Shown here: in pieces, positions 49,267 through 58,424 of the stretch | Numbering within the stretch: the stretch's first letter is position 1 | How the letters are laid out: the number at the start of each line of letters is the position of its first letter | NCBI GenBank assembly: GCA_963765955.1 | Contig: CAVXYA010000002.1 | Span: 930,001-994,000, forward strand | Length of the DNA: 64,000 nucleotides | Source: JAXDMK01 sp963765955 | GTDB taxonomy: Bacteria; Actinomycetota; Acidimicrobiia; Acidimicrobiales; AC-14 | Direction of reading: 5' to 3' | The notes under the pieces: model-generated | Database searches by the model: none | What the model saw: only the letters and a program-made list of their open reading frames with translations | What the model was told of the DNA's origin: nothing | Translations under genes and position numbers: made by a program

Positions 49267-49563
49267 TCAGTCTTGGGCGCCCTTGGCCCACGGCCCGGAC
49301 TGCTCGTGCGTCTTCATGCGGGCGTCGTAGCCGTACCACATGGTGGCGATCAGTCCGATCATGGCGGAGAGGAAGAAGACGATGGTCAGGACAGGGACGA
49401 TGCCGAGCCAGCGGTCGAGCAGGTACCCGATGCCACCGATGATCGGCGGAGTCAGCGCGAGCTCGAACGACCGCGACAGGCTGTCGCCGAACCCCCGGTA
49501 CAACTCCCCTTGCTCACCCTGCTGACGCGCTTGCAAACCGACTGACGTCCCCTTGTGAAACAA
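49267..49563 (-). CDS. AtpZ/AtpI-like small membrane protein, first gene of the ATP synthase operon
   Basis: The 98-aa protein has two helices: LALTPPIIGGIGYLLDRWLG and VLTIVFFLSAMIGLIATMWY. GIGYLLDRWLG is the family signature (AtpZ type, often two helices with a G-x-x-x-D loop). It precedes the I-like gene. TTG 49563 is the longest start and lies 5 nt after TAGATT; shorter starts are possible. Confidence 0.78.
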   Translation of the reverse strand: MFHKGTSVGLQARQQGEQGELYRGFGDSLSRSFELALTPPIIGGIGYLLDRWLGIVPVLTIVFFLSAMIGLIATMWYGYDARMKTHEQSGPWAKGAQD

Positions 49564-49568
49564 TGCGC

Positions 49569-49598
49569 AATCTACGGGACACGCCCCCGAAACCGCAA
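49569..49598 (-). promoter_or_regulatory. Promoter of the ATP synthase operon
   Basis: On the minus strand TTGCGG (49598-49593), an 18-nt spacer, then TAGATT (49574-49569), ending 5 nt before TTG 49563. It is the best full -35/-10 pair I found in the window. Confidence 0.6.
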
Positions 49599-49694
49599 AC
49601 TGACCTGGGACGACGTCCGCCCAGGGAAGGGCCGGTCAGACGTCCACCGGTGGTCCGGCAGGCCTCCGCGCCCGGCAGGTCCCTGGGCTCCTGG

Positions 49695-50042
49695 CTACAG
49701 GCCGAGGTGAAGACGCATGGCGTCCTCCAGGGCGGCCAGCAGGTCGGTCGGGAGCCGACCGGCGACGGTTCCGATCCGTTGCACGGCGACGGATTGGACC
49801 TGTTCCGCGTGAGCCTTGGATGCCTTCGGCAACCCGCAGGATCTTGGCGGAAGCAGAACCTGGAACGGGTAGACCCGGCTCGTCTGACTGGTGACCGGAA
49901 CGACGGTGATCACGCCTCGGGCCAGGTTCTGCGCCGTGCGGTTGGCGCCGTCGTTGCTCACGACGATGGCCGGACGACGCTTGTCCGCCTCGCTCCCACG
50001 AACGGGGTCGAGGTCGACCCAGACCACGTCGCCTCGCCGCAT
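49695..50042 (-). CDS. MazF family mRNA interferase toxin (second module)
   Basis: The 115-aa protein reads MRRGDVVWVDLDPVRGSEAD KRRPAIVVSNDGANRTAQNL, then GVITVVPVTSQTSRVYPFQV and KAHAEQVQSVAVQRIGTVAG RLPTDLLAALEDAMRLHL. RRGDVVWVDLDP, KRRPAIVVSND and AEQVQSVA are MazF hallmarks, including the basic substrate loop. It begins in a TGATG overlap with its antitoxin. Confidence 0.93.
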   Translation of the reverse strand: MRRGDVVWVDLDPVRGSEADKRRPAIVVSNDGANRTAQNLARGVITVVPVTSQTSRVYPFQVLLPPRSCGLPKASKAHAEQVQSVAVQRIGTVAGRLPTDLLAALEDAMRLHLGL

Positions 50043-50269
50043 CAGGCGGTGGCGCCGGAGAGGCCATCGGCGACCGCGGTCTCCCACAGCTCCCCATCCG
50101 ATGAAGCCCACTCGTCCCAGGCCGCGGCGTAGTCAGCACCGAGCTCATTGGCGCGCAGGAGGGCGAGGGCGCGGTGAACGACTGCCGAGCGGGAATCGAC
50201 CTCGTGCTCGCTCGCGTAGTGGTCAATGAACTCGACATCGCCGTCGGGCAGGCTCACACTGAGCTTCAT
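50042..50269 (-). CDS. Antitoxin of the second MazF module (ribbon-helix-helix)
   Basis: The 75-aa protein starts MKLSVSLPDGDVEFIDHYAS EHEVDSRSAVVHRALALLRA, a CopG/ParD-type DNA-binding fold, and ends with an acidic Trp-containing tail (YAAAWDEWASSDGELWETAV) that should bind the toxin. ATG 50269 lies 7 nt after TAGCAT. Confidence 0.9.
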   Translation of the reverse strand: MKLSVSLPDGDVEFIDHYASEHEVDSRSAVVHRALALLRANELGADYAAAWDEWASSDGELWETAVADGLSGATA

Positions 50270-50276
50270 CAGCTCG

Positions 50277-50282
50277 ATGCTA
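50277..50282 (-). promoter_or_regulatory. -10 box TAGCAT for the second MazF module
   Basis: TAGCAT on the minus strand ends 7 nt before ATG 50269, giving a leaderless antitoxin mRNA. Confidence 0.5.
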
Positions 50283-50342
50283 CCCGCAGCGGACCATAGA
50301 TGCTACTCAGGTCGTACCACCGAGGTGGCGGTGAGGGCTACG

Positions 50343-50763
50343 TCAGGCGGTGCGGCGGCGTCGACCGGCGACGAAGAGGAGCGTACCCAGCGCAACCAGC
50401 ACCGATGCGACCGTCGCCCAAGGCAGGACGCTGGCGCCGGTCCTGACCAACGCCCGCGACGGCTGCACCGGCTGCACCTTCACCGGCGCGGCGACGACGA
50501 CGGGAAGCCGCGACCGGTTGGAAGACGACGATGGGCGTCCCGGCAGGGCCTTGGGGCCCGGCAGGTCCTCGCGGCCCGGCAGGGCCCTGGGGCCCGGCAG
50601 GTCCCTGGGGGCCGGCGGGCCCCTGTGGCCCGGCAGGCCCTTGTGGTCCGGGAGGGCCGATCGGGTACCCGGAGGTCTGGGCGATGCCAGGTGCCGCGGC
50701 AAAGAGGACGAGCGCTCCCGCCAACATCGTCGCCATGATGACCCTGCTGCCCGCACCTCTCAT
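50343..50763 (-). CDS. Collagen-like surface protein, frame broken near 50505
   Basis: A signal peptide (IMATMLAGALVLFAAAPGIA) is followed by about 13 Gly-X-Y triplets (GPPGPQGPAGPQGPAGPQGP), then TPIVVFQPVA in the first frame. The second frame gives LPVVVAAPVKVQPVQPSRAL VRTGASVLPWATVASVLVAL and a basic end RRRRTA, a wall-sorting-like signal (LVRTG, hydrophobic helix, Arg tail). One extra base near 50505 accounts for the shift. The triplets are coded by ~18-bp repeats. GGGAGG precedes ATG 50763. Confidence 0.72.
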
Positions 50764-50809
50764 GGGTCCTCCCATCGGACGAGGTTCCGAGGAGCATAGC
50801 CGTTTCGGC

Positions 50810-52759
50810 TCAACGATCCACGCGCCAGTGCAAGGTGAGCACGCGATCCCAGGGTCCCCGCCACGACGTTGCGTCTCTCACCTTCCATCCGCCGTCCTCC
50901 ACGATCCGCACGTCGAGGTCGACCGGCGTGAGCCTCGGTTGCGGCACGAGTCTCAGGGTGAGCTTCCCGTCACGGACAGCGTTCGGGATCCTCGTCTCGA
51001 AGCTTCCCTCGTGCGTCTCCCCGGGCCCCAGCGTGACAACTGCCTCAGAGAGGTTGAGGCCGGACTCGACCACGCTCCCGGGCTGCACCGACCCGGCCGG
51101 CGCCCACAGGAGCACCCAGCCGATGTACTCCCCCGGTCGGCTGGTGAACTGGTCGGGGCCGAGCTGGTACGACGGCGCGGCACCCTCAGGGGCCTGGTTG
51201 TGGATGGTGACCGTCGTGCGCACCAAGGCGTCGCCGTCGGGGGTCAGGCGAATCTCCTGGCGCACTGACGGCGTGACGAAGTAATCGAGCTTGGTCGCGG
51301 TGCGGTTCTCGACCGCCACGTGGAACGTCCGGTCGGCCTCCCGCACGGCCGGCCCGCCGCCGAGGCCGGTGCGCTCGAACACCTCCTCCTCCTCGGGCGT
51401 CGCGCTCCAGAGACGCAGGTGTCCACCGGAGGCGGCGCCCCCCAGCTCGCTACCCAGCGTGACGGCGTCGTGGCTGCCGGTGGTCAGGCGGTCGACCATG
51501 GCGGAGACCACCTCACCCAGCCGTTCCCGGCGGACGCTGGTGTCCGTGATCGGCGGCAGGCCCTGGTAGAAGTCGTGCAGCAGCAGGCGAGCCACGTTGT
51601 CGGGCCCGATGGGCTCCGCCACCGCCTCGATGGCGACGGGCCCGACGGCCCGGAGCACCCCGGCCAGGCCGGGCACGTCGATGGCGATGACGCCGTCGAC
51701 CGGCTGACCGGTGGCCTGCTGGTACATGTCGGCCATGGCCCGGCCGCTGAGGGCGAAGTCGGCGGTGGCGTTCACCGACTGCCAGGTCTGAGTCGGGAAG
51801 ATGGGCCCGAAGACCTCCGCCGTGCCCGGCGGTAGCACCGTCGGGGCCGGTGAGGTGAGGGTGAGGTCGAAGACCGACCCCTGGCGCTCGAAGGCGAGGT
51901 GGCCGTCGTCGAAGCGGATGACCACGTACGACAGCACCATCCCCTGGTCCCGCATCTCGGCGTTGTTCTGGAGGGCGACGAGGTAGCGCCGGCTGCCGCC
52001 CGACCCCACGAAGCTGCGGGCCGCGCCGAGGGCGTCGGCCGCTCCGGTGAGCCGCCTCGACACCGAGCCGGCCAGGTCGTCGAAGGTGCGGCGGGCGTCC
52101 CCGACGGGGCCCCACAGACCCGAGGGGCCGTCGAGGTCCCCGACCACCCGGCCGCCCGCCGCCAGCTCGGCCTGAAGCTCCCCCAGGCTCTCGACGGGAA
52201 CGCTTCCCGCCTCGAGCCGATTGCGCCCGGCCAGCTCGTCGACCTTGGCCAGCAGGCCGCGTCCGGTCGTGGCCGCGGCCGAGGCGTCGTCGATGAGGTC
52301 CAGGAGGCCCGACCGCTGGGCCCGCCCCCCCGGAAGCAGCCCGAGCAGGGACAGGACGGGCGAGTGCCGGGCCTCGTGGCGGGCGTCGTCGATGGTGACG
52401 AGGGCGTCGTCGACCTCGGCCAGGGCCGCGGCCCGTCCCTCGGGGGTACGCAGGGCGGAAGGATTGTCGACCGTTCCCTGGAGGGTGGCCTGGGCGGTCA
52501 CCAGCCGGCTTCGGACGCGGGAGGCGTCGACCACGGCCCAGGTGCCGATCAGGACCAGGACGAAGGCCAGCCCTCCGACGGCCCACGCCACCCGGCGCTG
52601 GGCTCGCCGCCGGCGTCGGAGGCGCACGTCGAACCGCCGGTGGCGGCGCCGGCTCGAGCGGTGCCGCCACAGCCAGAACGGGTTCCACCACTTCCGCCGG
52701 CGGCGCCGACGGCGCACGCCGCCGGGGGGGTCAGCGCCCGGCTGGTTCTCGGTCGCCAA
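50810..52759 (-). CDS. DUF4012 domain membrane protein
   Basis: The ~649-aa protein has a very basic N-terminus, one helix (RVAWAVGGLAFVLVLIGTWA), and a large outer DUF4012 region: RRYLVALQNNAEMRDQGMVL SYVVIRFDDGHLAFERQGSV, VNATADFALSGRAMADMYQQ ATGQPVDGVIAIDVPGLAGV. DUF4012 proteins occur in actinobacterial polysaccharide loci; a role in chain attachment or length control is guessed by analogy with LytR-CpsA-Psr neighbours. TTG 52759 overlaps the kinase gene by 29 nt; GTG 52717 is an alternative. Confidence 0.85.
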   Translation of the reverse strand: MATENQPGADPPGGVRRRRRRRKWWNPFWLWRHRSSRRRHRRFDVRLRRRRRAQRRVAWAVGGLAFVLVLIGTWAVVDASRVRSRLVTAQATLQGTVDNPSALRTPEGRAAALAEVDDALVTIDDARHEARHSPVLSLLGLLPGGRAQRSGLLDLIDDASAAATTGRGLLAKVDELAGRNRLEAGSVPVESLGELQAELAAGGRVVGDLDGPSGLWGPVGDARRTFDDLAGSVSRRLTGAADALGAARSFVGSGGSRRYLVALQNNAEMRDQGMVLSYVVIRFDDGHLAFERQGSVFDLTLTSPAPTVLPPGTAEVFGPIFPTQTWQSVNATADFALSGRAMADMYQQATGQPVDGVIAIDVPGLAGVLRAVGPVAIEAVAEPIGPDNVARLLLHDFYQGLPPITDTSVRRERLGEVVSAMVDRLTTGSHDAVTLGSELGGAASGGHLRLWSATPEEEEVFERTGLGGGPAVREADRTFHVAVENRTATKLDYFVTPSVRQEIRLTPDGDALVRTTVTIHNQAPEGAAPSYQLGPDQFTSRPGEYIGWVLLWAPAGSVQPGSVVESGLNLSEAVVTLGPGETHEGSFETRIPNAVRDGKLTLRLVPQPRLTPVDLDVRIVEDGGWKVRDATSWRGPWDRVLTLHWRVDR

Positions 52760-54279
52760 CCGGCGCGTCTGATCGGTAGTACTTGTAGGTGTAGCCGTAG
52801 GAGCCGTCGGTGTCGACGCCGTTCAGCACGTTGCCGACGAGGGGGGCGTCGACCTGGCGCAGCAGCTCGACGGCGCGGGCGACCTGGTGGCGGGTGGTCA
52901 CGCCCGCCAGCGCCACCAACAGGGTGGCGTCGACGCGGCCCGAGAGCACGATGGCGTCGGTGACCGGGAGCACGGGCGGGGAGTCGATCAGCACGATGTC
53001 GAACTCGGCCTGCAGCGACCCGAGCACCTCCCCCGTCCGGCGGGACGAGAGCAGCTCGGACGGGTTCGGCGGCAGCGGGCCGGAGGCGAGGAGGTGCAGT
53101 CGGGCCTGGCCCGGCACCCCCTGCAACGCGGTCGCCAGGGGTCGCTTGCCGAGCAGGACCGAGGTGAAACCGACCTCGTTGGAGAGCCCGAAGAACTCGT
53201 GGATGCGGGGCCGGCGCAGGTCGCAGCACACGATGACGACCCTCAGGTCCGACCGGGCCAGGGCCACGCCGAGGTTGGCCACGGTGGTCGTCTTGCCCTC
53301 GGACGCGTTGGCGCTGGTGAGCTGCAGCGTCCGCATGGGCTGATCGAGGCCGAGGAACTGGATCGACGTGCGCAGCGTCCGGTAGGCCTCGGCCGCCGGG
53401 CGACGAAGGGTCGGCGACCGACACCAGGTAGGCCCCGTCCTTGCCCTTCCACGCCGGGACCACCGGGATGAGTCCCAGCACGGGCACGCCCTGGGCAACC
53501 CGTTCGAGGTCGTCCTTGGCCTTGACCGAGTCGTCGAGGAACTCCCTCACCACGGCCAGGCCGAGTCCGAGGAGCAGCCCGAGGAACAGGGCGATGACCC
53601 CGCTGCGGACGGGCTGGGGGGACACCGGATCGGTCGGCGGGATCGCCGGCTCCACCAGCTGCGCCCCCCCTCGCTTGAGGGCCCCGTCGACCTGGAGCTC
53701 GTCGAGCTTCTGCTTGAAGACGGCCTGGGCCGCCACCAACGACTCCCGCGCCGGTCCCTCGGGCGCCTGGACGACCTGCGCCTGGAGGTCGGAGATCTTG
53801 GTCTGGACCTGCTGGCTGGCGGCGAGCACGTCGTCGACCGACTGCTTGCGCCGGTACTCGATGTACGCCGTGCTGTAGGCGTTGGCCAGGTTCGCCGCCC
53901 GCCGGGGGTCCTCGTCCTTGGCCGTGACCTGGATGATGTCGGTCTGGCCGTCGGGAGCCGCCGACACCTTGGGCGCCGATCCGAGCTGGGCTCGCACCGC
54001 GGCCCGCACCGGCTGGCTCTTGAGGATCCGGATCTCGTTCTGGACCTCACGGCTCGGGTCGTTGCGCACGCCGCTGCTCGGATCGAAGAGGGTCTCGCTG
54101 TTGCGGGGAAGCAGCAGGATCTGGGCCCGCCCCGCGTACAGGGGGGTCTGCAGGAGCGAGAGGACCACCGTCGGGACCGTGAGGAGCAGGACGGTCAGGG
54201 CGATCGTGCCCTTCCTGCGCCGCAGGACCTGGAGGTAGTCACCGAGCCGGAGCTCGTCGTCGGGAGCGGCGCCGATCAC
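52731..54279 (-). CDS. Wzc-like polysaccharide co-polymerase with BY-kinase domain, frame broken near 53399
   Basis: The N-terminal Wzz domain (LGDYLQVLRRRKGTIALTVL, two helices near the ends, a periplasmic coiled coil) leads into a bacterial tyrosine kinase domain: SANASEGKTTTVANLGVALA (Walker A), VVIVCCDLRRPRIHEFF (Walker A', Cys-Cys instead of the usual Asp-Ala), DIVLIDSPPVLPVTDAIVLS (Walker B) and a C-terminal Tyr cluster YGYTYKYYRSD. Wzc enzymes set chain length and drive export. One extra base in the GGG at 53398-53400 breaks the frame. GTG 54279 is 7 nt after TACGCT. Confidence 0.92.
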
Positions 54280-54286
54280 CAGTGGC

Positions 54287-54292
54287 AGCGTA
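54287..54292 (-). promoter_or_regulatory. -10 box TACGCT for the Wzc-like gene
   Basis: TACGCT on the minus strand ends 7 nt before GTG 54279. Confidence 0.5.
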
Positions 54293-54352
54293 CTCCCGGT
54301 CCACCGCCGGGAGGGGTGGTACGGGGTACCTGGGCGCGCCCACCGCCGCCGG

Positions 54353-54358
54353 TAGGGT
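54353..54358 (+). promoter_or_regulatory. -10 box TAGGGT for the flippase gene
   Basis: TAGGGT ends 7 nt before CTG 54366, in frame with the flippase. It is the basis for the proposed leaderless CTG start. Confidence 0.4.
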
Positions 54359-54365
54359 TTTGGAC

Positions 54366-56000
54366 CTGGGACCGAACCGTCGGCCTGAGAGCACCCCCCG
54401 GAGGCTCGCGGGGGAGGGCGGCGATCCCGAGGCCGTCATTGCCGCCGGCCCCGAGCCCACGGCGACGGCCATGGCTCCGGCCGCAGTCGTCGCCCGGAAC
54501 TCCGTGTACAGCGTGCTGCGGACCACCTCGGGGGCCTTCCTGGCGCTCCTCCTCCCGGCCGTCCTCGTGCGGGAGGTCGGTCCCGAGCCCTTCGCCGTCT
54601 GGGCCATCGGGGTCGAGATCGCCACCTACCTGGCCCTCCTCGAGCTGGGCGCCTTCAGCGCCGTCGGACACTTCATCGCCGCCGCCGGCCCCGACGCCGG
54701 GCGCGACGACCACGGGCGGGTCATGAGCACGGTCCTGGCCCTGCAGTTGGCCGTGGTGCTGATCGGATCCGTCCTGCTGGGCCTGCTGGTGCTCGCCCTG
54801 CCCTCGGTGTACTCGCAGATGCCCCGGCACCTGGTGGCCTCCGGTCGCTGGACGCTGGCCCTGGTCGGTGGAGCCTCCCTCCTCGGGCTCCTGCCGACGA
54901 TCCTCAGCGCCTACTTCCTCAGCCTCCATCGAGTGCTGCGACCGGCCCTGATCACGTTCCTGTCGCGGCTGGCGGGGGCCCTCCTGGTCACGGTGCTCGC
55001 CGTCGGGGGCACGGGCATCGCCGGCCTCGCCCTGGCGTGGGCCGGTTCCATCGTCGCCGGCCACCTCGCCATCACGTTCGCCTTCTCCCGGTTGCGGGTT
55101 CCGGTCAGATGGGGGCTGGCCTCGAAGGCCCTCGCCCGGCGGATGGTGGGTTTCTGCGGGGCCTACGCCGCCTGGGTCCTCGCCGGCCTGCTCGTGGTCG
55201 GCCTCGACACCGCCATCGTGGCTCGGATCGACTTCCGCTACGTGGCCGCCTACGCCGCCGCCATCGGTGCCGTCTCCATGATCGGCGCGGTGTACGGGTC
55301 GGCGTTGACGGCCATCCTGCCCGTCACCGCCCGCCTCGCGGTCGCCGGTGACCGCGAGGGCCTGAGCGCCCTCCTGCTCCGGTTGATCCGGTGGGGAGGG
55401 ACAGGGGCGCTGGCGGCCAGCGCCCTCCTCGCCCTCTACGCCGGCCCCGTCCTCGAGCTGTGGGTCGGCACCGAGACCGCCGGCCGGGGCGAGCGGCTCC
55501 TCCAGGTGCTGGTGGCCGCCAACGCGGTGCGGCTGCTGATGATGCCGTACCCGATGCTCCTCTTCGCCAGCGGCGAGCACCGTCACATCCGCACGACGCC
55601 TTTCGTCGAGGGCTTCGTGAACGTCGCCGCCAGCGTGGTGCTGGGCCTGGCCGTCGGTCCGGTCGGAGTCGCCTACGGCACCCTGATCGGGGCGGGAGTC
55701 GGTGTCGCGCTGCACCTCGTGGTGAACATCCCCCGCACCCGTTCCCTGGTCCTGCCACCGATCGACGTGCTGCGGAGAGGACTGGCCCCTCCCCTCGCCG
55801 TGGCCATTCCGGCCGTCGTGGCCCTGGTCGCCGACCCGCTTCTCGGCCCCGACTGGAGAGGCGGGGCCCGTGCCCTGGCCGCCCTGGCCACCGTCGGCCT
55901 GGCCTGGGGCGTCGGCCTGAACGCCCCCGAACGCCGGGAGGTGTGGCAGGCGGCGCGCCAACGGGTCCGGCGCCGCCCCGCGCCTAACCTCCAGCCGTGA
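54366..56000 (+). CDS. Polysaccharide flippase (Wzx/MATE-like)
   Basis: The protein has about 12-14 helices (SGAFLALLLPAVLVREVGPE, LALQLAVVLIGSVLLGLLVL, ALITFLSRLAGALLVTVLAV, VAAYAAAIGAVSMIGAVYGS and more) typical of MviM/Wzx lipid-linked oligosaccharide flippases. Substrate unknown. The frame has no ATG near the promoter; CTG 54366 fits TAGGGT, while ATG 54471 (MAPAAVVARNSVYSV) would give a shorter but complete membrane core. The end overlaps the methyltransferase GTG (GTGA). Confidence 0.88.
   Translation: MGPNRRPESTPRRLAGEGGDPEAVIAAGPEPTATAMAPAAVVARNSVYSVLRTTSGAFLALLLPAVLVREVGPEPFAVWAIGVEIATYLALLELGAFSAVGHFIAAAGPDAGRDDHGRVMSTVLALQLAVVLIGSVLLGLLVLALPSVYSQMPRHLVASGRWTLALVGGASLLGLLPTILSAYFLSLHRVLRPALITFLSRLAGALLVTVLAVGGTGIAGLALAWAGSIVAGHLAITFAFSRLRVPVRWGLASKALARRMVGFCGAYAAWVLAGLLVVGLDTAIVARIDFRYVAAYAAAIGAVSMIGAVYGSALTAILPVTARLAVAGDREGLSALLLRLIRWGGTGALAASALLALYAGPVLELWVGTETAGRGERLLQVLVAANAVRLLMMPYPMLLFASGEHRHIRTTPFVEGFVNVAASVVLGLAVGPVGVAYGTLIGAGVGVALHLVVNIPRTRSLVLPPIDVLRRGLAPPLAVAIPAVVALVADPLLGPDWRGGARALAALATVGLAWGVGLNAPERREVWQAARQRVRRRPAPNLQP
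55985..55990 (+). promoter_or_regulatory. Internal -10 box TAACCT ahead of the methyltransferase
   Basis: TAACCT ends 6 nt before GTG 55997, inside the flippase 3' end, so the methyltransferase could also be expressed on its own. Confidence 0.35.
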
Positions 56001-57076
56001 CCGGATTCTCGCCTCGAAAGGGCCTGGCGAGGATCGCCGGCCGCGCCGGCGGGGGTTTGCGCATGGCATTCGAGCGGCTGCCGCCCGACGTCCGGGAGAC
56101 CGTGCGGGGCAAGCGAGCCGTCCTCCGGGGCCTGGCCCAGCTCAAGCGCAACCAGGCCGTCCTGGCCCGGCGGATCGCCCGGTTGGAGCTTGCCGCCACG
56201 ACCCCGGCCGCGGTCGCGGCCCCCGACGGGCCCGACCGGCCCGACCGGCCCGAGGTGGTCGACGACCGGTTCCCGGCGGGCATCCGATCCCGGATCTGCA
56301 CCCAGGCCCAGCTGCAGGAGCCGTGGTTCGACGCTTGGTGCACCGCCCTCGGCGAGCGTCCCCGGGCCCACCGCAAGCTCTGGGAGCACGCCTACATCGC
56401 CCGGGTCCTCGATGCTCATGGGCACCTCGCCCCCGGCCAGCAGGGCCTCGGGTTCGGTGTGGGGCGGGAGCCGCTGACGGCCCTCTTCGCGGGCAGGGGA
56501 TGCTCCATCGTCGCCACCGACCTGGCCCACGATGCAGAAGGGGCTCGGGTCTGGTCCAACACCGGTCAGCACGCTGGCGGGCTGGCCGGCCTGAGCCGTC
56601 CCGAGCTCTGCGACCCGGACGCGTTCGAGAAGCTGGTCACCTGGCGACCGGTCGACATGCGGGCCCTCCCCGACGACCTCTCCGGCTTCGACTTCTGCTG
56701 GTCAGCCTGCTCCCTGGAGCACCTCGGAACGTTGGAGGCGGGCCTCGCGTTCGTCGAGGGCTCGATGCAGACGCTGCGACCGGGCGGCCTGGCCGTCCAC
56801 ACGACCGAGTACAACCTCGACTCCGACACGGACACAGTCGCGGCCGGGAACACCGTCCTCTACCGGAGAGCCGACCTGGAGGCGCTGGTCCGCCGTCTCG
56901 AAGGGCTGGGCCACGCCCTCGCCGCCCTCGACCTCGTGCCCGGCGACGGGATCCTCGACGAGTACGTCGACCTCCCGCCTTACGGCGAGGATTCGCACCT
57001 GCGGGCCTGGTTCGGGAGGTACTCGACGACCTCGGTGGCGCTCGTCATCCGGGCGGGCGAGCCGTCCGCCGGGTAG
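55997..57076 (+). CDS. Class I SAM-dependent methyltransferase (polysaccharide-locus type)
   Basis: The 359-aa protein has a long N-terminal region rich in Arg (RGKRAVLRGLAQLKRNQAVL), then a methyltransferase core: QQGLGFGVGREPLTALFAGR (SAM loop), CSIVATDL (acidic ribose contact), FDFCWSACSLEHLGTLEAGL and TLRPGGLAVHTTEYNL. It probably modifies a sugar or a glycan end. The last 32 bases overlap the Wzy-like gene on the other strand. Confidence 0.85.
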   Translation: MTGFSPRKGLARIAGRAGGGLRMAFERLPPDVRETVRGKRAVLRGLAQLKRNQAVLARRIARLELAATTPAAVAAPDGPDRPDRPEVVDDRFPAGIRSRICTQAQLQEPWFDAWCTALGERPRAHRKLWEHAYIARVLDAHGHLAPGQQGLGFGVGREPLTALFAGRGCSIVATDLAHDAEGARVWSNTGQHAGGLAGLSRPELCDPDAFEKLVTWRPVDMRALPDDLSGFDFCWSACSLEHLGTLEAGLAFVEGSMQTLRPGGLAVHTTEYNLDSDTDTVAAGNTVLYRRADLEALVRRLEGLGHALAALDLVPGDGILDEYVDLPPYGEDSHLRAWFGRYSTTSVALVIRAGEPSAG

Positions 57077-58424
57077 GCGGCGCATCCGGGCAGGTGCGGA
57101 GCGCTACCCGCGCCGCGGCGTAGGCCAGCCCGATCGCCACCCACAGCCGCATGTCCCAGAACAGTGACACCAGCATGGAGTTGACGAACAGGATGGCGGA
57201 CACACCGGCCAGCAGGACTCGGGCGTCGACGCTCGGATTTCGGCGGCTGGCGCGGTACAGGGCCCAGATCACCGCCATGACGATCGGGATGCTCACGATC
57301 CCCGCATCGAGCGCGGTCTGCAGGATGAGGTTGTTGGCCACGATGGCGTGGGGGTCGATGCCGTGGAACATCGGGAGCCGGTCGGCGAGGTAGAGGCCGA
57401 TGTTTCCCGGCCCGTACCCGAGCCAGGGTCGATCCCGCAGGAGCTCGACCTCCACGTCGTACAGCTCCAGCCGGAGGGCGTTGGACTCGATCTCCTGGGT
57501 GTTGGTCACGCTCTGCACCCGGGTGACGACGTACTTGGGGAGGTTGATGCCGAGCGGGACGCCCAGCACGAGGATGACGGCCGCCGACGCCACGACCAGC
57601 CGGATGACCCGGAACGCCCTCCGGTCGAGCGGCTGACGCCCGGCGACCGCCCGCATGACCAGGATGACGAGGATCGGGAAGGAGAGGTAGGCGGCCCGGG
57701 CGTTGGTCAGGATCAGGTTGGCGATGAGGTAGAGGGCGACGAGCTCGGGCATGACGCCGAACCGGCGATGCCTGGTGAGGACGTCCTTGACGACGATGGC
57801 CAGGACGAGCTCGAGGTGGTAGGCGTAGAACGCAGGCTCGTACGACCAGGCGCTGATCCGTCCCAGCCCGGCGGCGAGGCCGCTGTACTCCAGCCCTTGG
57901 GGCAGGCCGAGGTACGGAGCCGCGAACTGGTAGAAGCCGAACGTCGCCGCCACGAGCGTCCCCAATACCCATGCCGAGATCCCACGCTCGAGCTGGACGC
58001 GGGAGGTCAGCCCGAAGGCGACGCAGAGGAACGGTACGACGGCTCCGCCGAAGATGGTCACCAGCTGCTGGATCGTGAGCTTGGCCGAAACGCCGAAGCA
58101 GCCGGCCACGACGTTGACGGCGAGGAGCAGGATGATGGCGACGCCGAATCCCGGGATCGGCGTGCCGACGACCCGTATCGGCCGGAGAACGTTCCGGGTC
58201 AGGACGAACCAGAGGGCGGCCGAGAAGAAGACGTAGCTGGGCTTGAGGGTCAGGCTGCCGAAGTTGACGGCGAGGAGCCGGTCGGAGCTGGCCAGGAAGA
58301 GGCCGGCGTAGATGAGGACTTGGGGGAGATGCCACCCCTCGCGGGGCGGGCGACCGCCGGCGGGCGAGGGCGCGGGTCGGCCCTCGACGTCGAGGGCGGT
58401 GGCCGGCGGCGGGGCGGGACTCAC
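57045..58424 (-). CDS. O-antigen ligase/Wzy-like polymerase
   Basis: The 459-aa protein has about 10-12 helices (FFSAALWFVLTRNVLRPIRV, FGVAIILLLAVNVVAGCFGV, VIRLVVASAAVILVLGVPLG). A large outer loop carries LRLELYDVEVELLRDRPWLG YGPGNIGLYLADRLPMFHGI DPHAIVANNLILQTALDAGI, the WzyC/WaaL signature (H with N-nn-L). It would polymerise the repeat units brought out by Wzx. GTG 58424 overlaps the methyltransferase stop. Confidence 0.88.
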   Translation of the reverse strand: MSPAPPPATALDVEGRPAPSPAGGRPPREGWHLPQVLIYAGLFLASSDRLLAVNFGSLTLKPSYVFFSAALWFVLTRNVLRPIRVVGTPIPGFGVAIILLLAVNVVAGCFGVSAKLTIQQLVTIFGGAVVPFLCVAFGLTSRVQLERGISAWVLGTLVAATFGFYQFAAPYLGLPQGLEYSGLAAGLGRISAWSYEPAFYAYHLELVLAIVVKDVLTRHRRFGVMPELVALYLIANLILTNARAAYLSFPILVILVMRAVAGRQPLDRRAFRVIRLVVASAAVILVLGVPLGINLPKYVVTRVQSVTNTQEIESNALRLELYDVEVELLRDRPWLGYGPGNIGLYLADRLPMFHGIDPHAIVANNLILQTALDAGIVSIPIVMAVIWALYRASRRNPSVDARVLLAGVSAILFVNSMLVSLFWDMRLWVAIGLAYAAARVALRTCPDAPPTRRTARPPG

